Assembly (NCBI GenBank): GCA_013350335.1
Contig: CM023533.1
Location: forward strand, 33,028,869-33,092,868
DNA from: Chimonanthus salicifolius
Taxonomy: Eukaryota; Streptophyta; Magnoliopsida; Laurales; Calycanthaceae
Reading direction: 5' to 3'
Length of the DNA: 64,000 bases
Shown here piece after piece: positions 49,929 to 61,900 of this stretch (position 1 is the first letter of the stretch; each line of letters opens with the position of its first letter). The notes beneath the pieces are model-generated. The model was given only the letters and a program-made list of their open reading frames with translations. It did not search any database and was not told where the DNA came from. The translations under genes were made by a program, and so were the position numbers.

Positions 49929-52900
49929 TTTCTTTTAGGTCATCTGATGATGGATCATGTCGGATTTGGGATGCTAGGTCCTCCCAGTTCACTCCACGAG
50001 TTTACATTCCAAAACCTCCAGATGTTGCTGGTGAGTTTGCTGTCTCCGTGTGATAATATGATTTGGCTTGTTGGACACTGCTAACGAGAGTGTGAACCAA
50101 TCACAGGAAAGAGCAGTGGTCACCCTCCAAACTCTATGCTACAGGAACATCGAATAGTATGTTGCGCATTCAATGCGAATGGCACTGCTTTTGTCACTGG
50201 CAGCTCAGATGCTTGTGCAAGGGTACTTTTAAATATTATTTATGTGTAGATGTAGATGGTCTATACCAATTGTCATAAAGTATCATACTTGTAACTCAAT
50301 CAAAATTTCCATTAGAGGACCATTATAGGATAGTACATAATCCATAGAGTACATGGAACATATTATCTAATTGCTGAAAATTGAATGAAAAATGGAAAAA
50401 AAATGTGTTCGCTAATGAGAGATAGGATGATTCAATCAATCTGTTATGGTAGATGCTCAATGCTTCTATCACTAGCAGGGCATCACACTTTGGGTTTTAG
50501 TTGATGTTGCATGCACATTCCTAGATGGCATTGTGCATTGCATGGATCTTCATTCCTATTGATGTATCTCTTGTTTCAGCTAAATTCTCTTCTTGCATGT
50601 TTTTGTCACTTTGTTATCTTCTCTTTTCTTCCTTACGATGGTTTCTTTTTGTGGATTGGGTTTTATTCTAGTTTTAGTGCGTTACTTTTTTGATAAGGAA
50701 GTTGCATGCAGGTGTGGAGTGCTGTTAAATTCAATTCAGAGGACTCCAATCAGCCGAATCATGAGATGGATGTTTTATCTGGCCATGAAAATGTTGTGAA
50801 CTATGTGCAATTTAGGTTACAGTATTCTTGCTAACCCACAAAATTTTCTTTCTTTTGGGGTCTGTTTGGTTGTAAAATATGGTAGAACCATGATTCTTTT
50901 ATATGTAACCAAGTGAGAGGCTGGAAGGGTCGGTCTCCTGTAACACTATTTTATTTATGATGATGAGAAGTTTGCTACTCACTTCATTTAGACATTGGGA
51001 ACAGGCATAAATGCCAGAAAAATGGCTCTGGGCTCAACCACAACTTGCAATAAACAGGCCCTTGGGGTGGCTATCAGCTGGGTCGAGCAGCTTTGCTCAT
51101 TGAGTTGCTGACCTGATATTCAAGCCCAGGCATGAACATATATATGACCAACCGCAAATTGGTTTGCATGGATGCTGTTGTGTGTGAGTTCTTTGCTTTT
51201 GTTTCTGTGTGGTCTGGTTTGCAGGTGGTATATGTATGTATAATGTATATATATATTGCTTGAATAGACCTGAGCCTAGCCCATAATGACTACATGAAAG
51301 GTTATGGATCTGTGGTTGAGGTGGCTCTTGGTTATATGTTACAATCCTTTATATGCAGGACCTTTAAAAAATATTTGCTAGCCTCTATTAACAGGTCCAA
51401 GCCTACCATATGGATTCAAAATTCACAGACTTGAGTCCCAGCCAGTGTTGAGGCAGTCCTGGAAGTTCTGTAAGCCACCCTAGCTTATTATCAGTTGTAT
51501 TATCCATACATACTGATCATGGTTGCTGCCTCATTATGCAGTGGCTGTGCAGTGCCATCTAGGGCCTCTACATCTGATGCATCAAAGGAAGAGAATCTCC
51601 CAAAGTTTAAAAATTCCTGGTTAGTTTTCTTATTTAATTATGATCTATGCGAGTTGCATTTATTATGGCTTGATTTCAGTTCAATTGTACTACATGGTAG
51701 TTGCATTTATTACGGAGTGGGGTGCAACTTGGGTTAGGGGTCAACCTGAACCCGATTGACCCAACCTGAAATATGGGTGGGCTATCCCAACCCATTTAAA
51801 ATTAGGATTCAGTCCATGCCAAAAAAAATTTAAACAGTTTTTAATTGGGGCTGGGTTAGGATCATGCTATGTATAGCCTGATCTGCTCAAATTACTCGCA
51901 GTTTAACACCCACCCTCATTTTCTATATGTTTACTTGATGATATTTTGAGACGCAACTCTTAACATTGATTATGTTTTAATGGTGGACACTTGCTTTTAT
52001 GGATGTCTCTTTGAATGCCAAGACAATGTATATGGATCCAATTATCTATTTAATTACATGGGTTGATCTGTTACCTGGTTTAACCCAACCTGAATCAGTT
52101 GTGTGAATTAGAAATCGGTTGGATTATAGGCTGGTTAGAGGAGGGCTGAAATATGGGTTGGGTCAAAAAGTAGCAACCCAAATTTAATATGGACAGGCTA
52201 AGATAGGCTCTTAACCCTACTTGCCTGCCCAAGTTGCACCCTTACTTATGGAATTGTTGCTAGAGTTTTGTTTCATTACAAATGAGATATTCAACTGTAA
52301 TTTAACTTGAACCTGTCTGACTAGTGCATGCTTTCTATATTAATACTTTTCTTTTTTTTTGTGTGCATTGTCGTTTCTAGGTTTACCCTATGACAACATA
52401 GTCACTTGTTCTCGTGATGGAAGTGCAATTATTTGGACTCCAAGGTCGCGTAAATCTCATGTGAGCCCTACTGATGAGATAAATGACACTGAACTTCTAT
52501 TACATGCTCATGAGTGGAAACGCCATTCTGTTTTCATGAATTTTTCTTTTGAGTATTGCTTTACATTCTCCTCTCTTAAGACACAAATTTCAATTGGATT
52601 TTTATTGAGTTGTCCTATGCTTGTTGAAATTTGTCTGCATCTCACTCTAGTTGAGTCTGTAACAAGAAATGACACTTCTGATGTGTTTCTCAACATGGAA
52701 ATGTGAACCTGACTCTCCATGACAGAACTCTGGATATCAAGCTTATTTAAATAGTGATAATAATAAAAATAGTGCTGAAGCTAATCTCAAATTTGGAATC
52801 CAATATTAGTAAGTACTTGTAGTTCAGTTGGAAGGTTTGCACTGCTGCATCATATTTGAGGCCCGCTTCTCATAAAGGTAGGACATCATATTTGATTGAC

Positions 52901-55900
52901 TTAATATATTAGAGACATATGTTCTTGATTGGAAATTCGAAGTTCACTGTCAAACTATATGAATTTTTCCTTAGGTTGACAAATATTTCTTCAATCATAT
53001 TGTGAAGATACTACAATTTAAGTGATATTTGAGGTGGTTGCAATTTGTGTGGTCTCTTTGACCCAAAAGTCTACCTTGGCAAGTGGGATCGTAGTGAATA
53101 TTTTTGGGATCCATGATGCCCATACACATCATGCATATTACAAAGGATGGATTTTTACACATACAAATGAAAAATCCGACACAAAACGGTAAAGGAATGT
53201 AAGCCTCATTTTTAGTGTCTGGGTATCATAGGTAGAGATGCATGGAACTCTCGTATTGTTAGCTGCGTATAAAATTATATTATAATATACTTCCTTTCAA
53301 AAAAATATTATAATATACTTGTGTAACACTATTACAAGGTGCTAAAGGAATAACTGTTGAACATTTCACATGATTTTGATTTTATTTAATTGCTGGTGTG
53401 TTAGGGAAAGGTTGGCCACTGGATGCGAACATATCATCTGAAAGTTCCACCTCCTCCAATGCCTCCTCGTGGAGGCCCACGGCAAAAATCTTTGCCCACT
53501 CCTCGTGGTGTTAACATGATTGTTTGGAGCTTGGATAATCGCTTTGTGCTTGCCCCTATCACAGGTAAGATATGAACTTCTGCAAAAGAGGCACTTGTGA
53601 CTTGACACTTCTGGAAAGGAGTGATCCACCCTTGATGTGATTTGCATTTGTTATTTAACCCTTAGTGCCAACTAATTCATCGCTTGGTTACTTAACAATC
53701 TTTCTCCAGTGTTGATTTTTTGGGTAAATTTTATTTTATTTTTGAACATATTCTGAATTATTCTTATATATCCTATATTGTAATGTCTGAGTTATTCAGA
53801 TTAAAAAATTTGATAGTCTGCATTTGCTTGACTAGGCTCTGAATATGTTTTGAACTTGGACTACTCCAATCTATGATCCGATCAGACTCCCAAAAAGAAT
53901 TCCAACTTCATGTACTTAAATAGTTAATAATATATACTTCAGTCTTCTATACAATTACTATTGAGTTGTCTATAATAAACATCATCTGTACGCTAAATCC
54001 AAGATCCAGACTCTTCCCGATTATAGCTGGATCCTATTCACTGCTAAATCTGATGGACACAATTGATGCCCAAATGGTTGGACAAATCTATATATGCTTT
54101 TTGTGTGAAGCATGGTCAATTCCATCCACTGGCTCAAGTAAGTAGCCTTCTGTCATTGATTTGGTGGCAACCATAGAACACTAACCAGTGAAACAAAATC
54201 CACATAAGCCATCCAGTGATTATTTTGCAATGCCTTAGGGCTTGGTGGCTTTAAAACATGTAGAATTACAATTAGCTTACAATTCCCTGAAACCTGGGTC
54301 ACTTGAGGGATTCTTCAGCTTCTCTCATGGTCCTCACACTTTCTTATGTTATTGTACTGTTGGAACTAGTGGGGGTTTCTTCTACTAGGCAATATTTGTT
54401 TCTGAGGTTTCCCTGCTGGACCCAGTCTCAGATGTTATCAGACGATAAGATTTCTAGAATTTTTTATGGCAAGATACAGGCTTTATGGATTTTGAATTTG
54501 CCAAAATCTTATCCATTTTAATTCGTTTTCTTTTATTCTATTTTTTTAATTTACAAGTAAGATATTGTTTTTACCTGAAAAGCAAATCCCAAATGGATGT
54601 GCTTTTGGCATTTGATGATGATGATGACGATGACAACGGCGATGACGAGAACATTGTTATTATACTTCAGAAAAGTAGAAGTTGGAAGGTTGATCTTTGA
54701 TAGGCTATTGTCAGGGACTCGGTGAATCCTTCCTCGGTTCAAGCCTGTTGGCACTCACTCGAACATTCTGTAATGACCCGACCTGAACACAGGGCTTAGG
54801 GCTTGACTCAGTAAAGAAATTGTCCGCTCTGGGCCTCGCACACAAGCGAGCCTGCATTGTTTTGCTTTTGGGCATGCGCCCACACGACCCGGCCCAAAAC
54901 GCGTCCTACTTGAGTTTCATTGGTGGCCTTTAAATAAACCCAAGGCCACTTGCCTTCCAAACCGATGTGAGACTCTCACATCAGGTTAGTGGAGGGTATC
55001 ACAATCACCCCCCTAAAAGCCTCGAGCCGTCCCCGGCTTGACCCTGGTCCAGCTAAACAACTCCAAGGAAGGATGAAAGGCCCACACAGTCCGAGTGTAG
55101 AAGACCCAACCCGAACACAGGGCTTAGGGTCCAACTCAGTAAGAAATTGTCCGCTCTGGGCCTCGTACACAGGCGAGCCCCCACGGTTTTGCTTTTGGGC
55201 CCGGGCCCACATGGCCTGGCCCAAAACACGTCCTACGTGAGTTTCATTGGTGGCCTTCAAATAAACCCAAGGCCACTTGCCTTCCAAACTGATGTGGGAC
55301 TCTCACATCAGTTTGGTGGAGGGTATCACACATTCCGTCGTTAAGTGAGTAAGCCTTTGCACCAACTTGGTCACTCTTTGGACGAAAGGATCACACCCAA
55401 CCAAAACACAAACTTGAATACAAGATTGAGAGAGGTGGAACACCAATACTTGAACAGAAATGCTGTCAATTTGAATTGATGAACAAAGAGATTACAAAGG
55501 GTTTTGGGATACTGTCAAGCTTTCGTCCACACTTGCTAGGACTCTTGGCCAAGGATCACCAATGGCTAAGATTGAGCCATGTGGCAACAATCCAATGGCC
55601 ATGAATCATCTAGACCTTTTCTTGAATCCTCCGTACAATTCTTTATTCAAAATATCCAGATATTTCCAGGCTCCCCAAGACTCCACACAAACCTAGAAAC
55701 TTCTACACTCTTCGGCACAACTACATGTTATTCTACATGTATACTTGTACCATACAGGTTTTCATATGGTAGACATACTTTTCTACACTACAATACTATG
55801 GAACATTTGAAACCTCTTTATTTCTTGTTTCTATTATTCTTCTTTTTGAACTTTTTCATAGACTCTAGCACAGACTTGATTTCTTCCTTGATCAGCTGGC

Positions 55901-58900
55901 CTTGATTGCGTGTATCGGGTAATCAACCCATGACAATATGCTGCATAGACACGTCAATATGTTTGACGTACCTATGTTGGACACTTGTAGGCACTCGCAT
56001 CTATTCTCATGATCTCTTCTAGTGTTTTTCAACATTGTTTTCCAAGATGACTAAAATATTATTACTCCTTTATCATTTTAAAACCTATTTAAAATATTAA
56101 TATGTTTGTCACTCAATTGTTTAGAGTAAAACTATTAAAACCTATTAGTGCTATTTTCTTATTTTCATTTAAAATAAATTTTATATTTAAATTTATTTAA
56201 ACATGGTGCAGTGTCCCATGTCCTATTTTTTGGTTTGCCTAAGTAAGACACCTTGCACCTGTTTTAGACTTCAACACTCGCACCCGTACCCATGCAACTT
56301 AGCTGATAGGCAAATGGCTTTGGTGATATGACAACAATGATGATAATGATGTTGTTATTTTTAACTAGTGTATAATATATTTTTCTAATAAAAAATTGGC
56401 CTAAGCATTTTGCATTATTTGCAGACTGCAGAATATGTGTTTGGAATGCCGCTGATGGCAGCCTAGTTCATTCTTTAACTGGTCACAGTGACTCTGTAAG
56501 TGGGTTTCTTGCATTTGAATTTCACTAGGGCTATCCTTTGATTTGCATTTGATTATTTCTGCTATGACATATTGAGCAAAGGTAGCACTATTATTTGTTA
56601 CCCTAGATAGATGGAATTTTGGCTTATGATGATGATGAAGATGATGATTGGTAATTTGTGCCATGCACATTGCGCAAGGGTAGCGATGTCTATATATGGA
56701 GTCATTTAATATCATCTCTATTAGATGCATTGTTGTGAAAATCAAATTGTATCATAAAATTGTTTTATATCTTGGATTGCAAATCATGGATTATGAACTC
56801 GGCTTGTATGATTCACAAGTGTTTTCCATGAAAAAAATATAAATGTATAAAATAACATAAAAGATATCAATCATATGAGGAATTCTTCAGTTTTCTTTCA
56901 AGATTCACTGAATACTCATATAGGCTGCAAAATGAAATAAAAAAATATATAACTATTTCATTTTAAAATCTCAAAGTTCAAACTTCAACAGTATAATACT
57001 AGTATATACTTCAGTTTAAAAACCATCAAAACCAAATTCTATCTTTTCATAATTCCAAATGGTCCCATAGTTCTATCATCTATATCTAAATCAATACAAA
57101 TCAATTCTCATATCATATAAATAATTAGATATATAACATGTATCTTAAGATTTTAAGCAACAATAATTCAGTGCTGCTTTAAATTTGTGTCTGTTATTGT
57201 ATCTGGACTATTGTTATCTATTTATCATGTGTTTTTCCATGACTGATAATCTTCATACAATTAGAACATTATGTGCATGCATAAGCTATGAATGCAGAAC
57301 TTCAAACTTTTTTCCATTCTCTTCATAGTTATATGGGGCTTTTAGAACTACTCTGTGTTATGGGACCCACTTCTGGATGATGTGGGACCCACTTATGCAA
57401 CGGACTACTATTTACAAGTGTTAGAAAACCATGACATGATAACATTCTTAAGGTGGAATTGACGCAACGTGGACAAGATCGAGTATGGGATAAGTACGGG
57501 TGACTCGATTAAAGCAATAGGTGAATATTAGTGGGGTTTGTGGGTTTAATGGGTATTAAACGGGTTAATAAATGGGGTTTAATGGATTTTGAAAGTTTGA
57601 AGGAGGAATTGCATAGGATTAATGAATGGGGGTTAATGGGTCTCAATAGGATTTATTAAATAAATAAAAGGGAAAGAAAAGGGGCAAAGAGCCAAAGACT
57701 AACTGGATTGGGTCATGGTCAAGTGGAGCCCATGAGGATGGATTTAGAAATAAAACAAGGCTCGGTTGGATTCTTGGGACTACTGGGCATTAAGTATTGG
57801 TGGGTAATGATTTAATAAAGGGGGCGGGCATTAGTGGAGGAATTAAATGAAGGTGGGGTGTGATTGTTGGAGTTTGAGGATCTGGGGGATGAACATGGCT
57901 TGGTTAGTGGAAGTGCATGGATGGTTGGAAGATTGGGCAGGGGTATGAAAGTTGGGGATTAGGACTGGCTCTGGGTTTGGTGTTCGGTCTCTTGGTTGGA
58001 GAGGAGGCGTGGAAAGGGGTGGTGATTTAGGACGAAGAAGAGTGGTTTGGGGGCGCAGATGAAGAGGGCTTCTGTAGTGGGGACGGGTGGAGAAACGGAT
58101 TGAAGAGGGTCGATTGGGCGAATCTGGTAACGGGTGAAACATTGAGGTTGGGTTGATGTGTGATGTCTCTGTTCTTGGAGTTGGGTTGTGAATCAAAGGG
58201 GATGGGTTTGTTTGGGATCATGGTGGATGAATCTGGGCTTGTTGATTGAAGCAGAGTGTATGGTTGTGGGCAATAGGGAATCAGGAGAAAGGGTGGTGAA
58301 CCTGGGCGTGGATCTAGTGGGCAACCAGATCTGGCACGACAGAAGACGAGGCACGGCTGCAAGAGGCAGCGATTGAACCTACAACTGACAGAGAAACTAC
58401 AATGCTTCAGTAGAGGAGAAGGGTGAGCGAGCGAGCACCATCGCTATCGGAGAGAATCCTGAGTCCACATGGGGAAGAGAAGAGAAAGGAAAGAGGAAGA
58501 AGAAGAGAAGACAAAGGAGAATGAGAGTCCACCCCAACGAGAGAGAAGAGGATTTCAATTCATATTTTCATTCATCAATAATAATCTAAGTACACCCTCT
58601 AATGCATATTTATAGTTAAAACAAATCCTAACCCTAATTCAATCCAAAATCTAATTCTAATTTAACTCAAACTCTTAATCCTAACTCAATCCTAACCCTA
58701 AAAATTAGGGTATAGTTAAAAAAACGAAAATACAAATAAAGAAAATAAAACAAATAAAATAGTGGGCCAGGTTTTCGATGTTAGGCTGGGTCGGGTCAGA
58801 CTCTGTGCTACATTAGGAACTCACTCTCAAACGCTATCCATTGAGAGCAGGGTGCCTCAAGTGTTAATTAACTGATGTGAGACTTTTTGTCACTTCACAC

Positions 58901-61900
58901 CCACCCTCACGTATAGCTGCACACGAAACTGACTTTGATACCATGTAAAAAATAATAATAGAGAAAAGGAAAAGAGAGAAAATTTTGGTGGAGAGCAATT
59001 TCTCTTTTATATTGTATTGAATTGTATCAAATCATAAGAGTTGCATGTATAAATAATAAACAAAGAGCCAATCAAAGTGGCGAATTTTGGAAGGAAATAA
59101 ACGAATGACTAATTACAATCAATCATACATAAATTCAGTTGACTTTCCAGAATTAGAGGATTTTGGTCAACTGCGTTGCAGAAGTGGGTCCTATAACAGC
59201 CAGAAGTGGGTCCCACAACACTTTGAACAGTTAGAAGTGTTTGTTCTTGAATGATATGATCTAATGCTATTTTATTGCCCTGCATTTATTTTAGATGTTG
59301 TGTTTGTGATCTATTTTGAAAGAAAATGTTGAAGGTGTTTAAATCGCTACACCCTTCAACTGATCTCCTCAAATTTGTTACAATTCGTTTAAAGTACAGC
59401 CTAATTACGGAGGTTTTTTTTATGTGTAGAGCTTGTACCACGGTTAGAAAATGCATAATTTTTTAAATCATAAAGGTTATGGCTTCTGAATAGAATGAGC
59501 CTCAGATAGGCAGTTGGCCTGTGAGAAACAAGTTGCCAAATCCAATAATTAGTTCCAACCAAGTTAGATGGGAAAAATCACTTCAATGATGAGGAATTTT
59601 ATTTGGGTTTCCCTTCTTATTGTCACTTAAAATCATGTTTTTTACCTGCAGCTAGATTTGATGTGTTCCAGTTTTGGTAGTATTCTAGAAAATATTATTG
59701 CTTTTGACTCCATTGTTGTTACTATTTTCTTAACAGACTTATGTTTTGGATGTTCATCCTTTCAACCCTCGGATAGCAATGAGTGCTGGGTATGATGGAA
59801 AAATCATAGTTTGGGATGTAAGTTTTTGCTATCAAAGTTTCTTTGAACTCTGTTATACTATTGATAATTCTTCATATGAATTGAACATATTGATTTTTGG
59901 CATTTCTAGATATGGGATGGTTCACCTGTTCGTATATATGAAACTGGACACTTCAAATTGGTTGATGGGAAGTTCTCTCCGTAAGTTGATCCCACAGACT
60001 GCAAATTTGTGATGAATTCACCCTATTGAATATCTTAAACTGATCACATTGAGTAATTTCCATCCATTCAGTTTGATTTGCATTCTCTGAAAATTTCACT
60101 TGCCATGCTTTAGCTTACCATGCCTTCATTCCTCGTGATCTTTGATATGTCTTTTCTCCTTTTCTTAAGAAGCATGTTTATCATATGATATTCTACTATG
60201 CTAAGATTATAAAATTACAACTAAGCTTTCATTATTGGGAAAAACATGTAGTTTTACTGATTTTGATAGCAAGGGTGATTCCTTCTCATCTTTTAATATT
60301 TGGTTCTATTACTCTTGATGCTTGACTTTTCTTTCTTTCTTGTCAATTCTTTAGACTTAACATGGTGATGTAGTTTGTTAATATGTCTAAATTAATGAGG
60401 CTGATTCTTGCAAATCATCACTCTCACGTGTTCACTGCAGTTAGATGCTTACTTGTTTTGTGTAGGTAGGGCATGTCCCAATTCATCTTTTTTTATAATG
60501 TCTCTTGCAATTTCTTCACTCTGATCACATATCCTTTTTCTTTATGTTATAGGGATGGGACATCAATTTTGCTTTCAGATGATGTTGGTCAAATTTACAT
60601 CTTATCCTCAGGCCAAGGAGAGTCTCACAAGGATGCCAAATACGATCAGGTATTCTCAAATTTCAGTTTGAATAAGCCTTTAATGAAGTGATCCTGTTAC
60701 AATGTTTTGATGCATTTTGTTACATCTTCCAAACAGTTCTTCCTTGGGGATTATCATCCTCTTACCCAAGATACGCATGGAAATGTTCTGGATCAGGTTA
60801 GTTTCCCTCCCCCCGACTCCACACCCCTCTCTCTGTGTATCTCTTTCTCTTTCCTTTGGTTCATAGGAATTTAATGTTTTTGTGTTACTTTTATGTTTAT
60901 TGGTTTTCCACAAAATCCTAGACAGGGTAACTGATCTATTAAGCATAGGCCCATGCATGACAGTGGTTTAGCAGTCGTGAGGTCCTTGGTTTGTTCTTGC
61001 CTATGTAAAACACACCATTTTTGTAATAAAGCATTGTTTTTTTTTTTTCCCCCATAAATTTTGAAAATTTACTTAATTTTCCTGTTTGTTGAATTTCTGC
61101 AATCAATGAATTTCTAGGTTAGCTACATTATTGTTACATTGTTTGTGTGTGTGAACTTCACTTTTTCATGCTCGACTGTTGCCATTAATTATTATATGGT
61201 ACCATGATTAAGATTGAGTGATGTCTACCTTAGCCAGTTTTCCTTTCTAAGATTCTGGTTTTTTTTCCATAGACACTAAGCGAATCCCTATGGTCTTCCT
61301 TTTGCGATGTTATATAAGAAAAAATTAGTCAACTTTATCAAATGGAAATACTTAAATCTAAACGTGGTGTCATTGGGATAGGAAACCCATAACTTTCCAA
61401 ACTATTGAAAATTGGGATGGGAAACAAAAGGGGGACAAGAACCTCTAGAGCAACAAGTAAGGGCTTATTGTTACAACCTGAAAGTTGTGGGTTCAAGTAC
61501 CATGGACATCAGATAGGCAGTCAAAATGGAAATAATTTTCCAAATCCAAATAGAAAGGCCAACCACAGATTGATGGAATAAATGGCTTAGATGATGATTT
61601 CCATCTTCTTCTCTCCCTTTGACTACTTCCTCCCTCCTTTCCACCTTTCTTCTCACCCTTCTTCTTCGCTTGCACCTCCTTCCTCAAGTTCAACTGTTGG
61701 GAGGAATGGAGGAAATCCTCTTTCTCTTTTTCATTTCTAAACTACTGGATTCTTTCTCTAAACTTGAAATTTTTTTTCTTCTTTAGAAAATTTGGAAAAT
61801 TTGTGGATAGTTTCATACCTATGTCTAAGGAGTCCAAAAACCATAGGGGCTTTGCCATCTCCTCGTTTGCCACTGAGATAGAGGCTCTTTGGGTATTGTT

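Noticed and set aside
57843..58362. Two overlapping Pro/Ser-rich minus-strand frames as a host protein
   Set aside because: Low-complexity composition within a probable LTR element, and no conserved motif seen.
58623..58710. CCTAACCCTAA-rich stretch as an interstitial telomere repeat
   Set aside because: Units are irregular (AATCCTAACCCTAATTCAATCC) and form part of the LTR-like insertion. No tandem TTTAGGG array is present.
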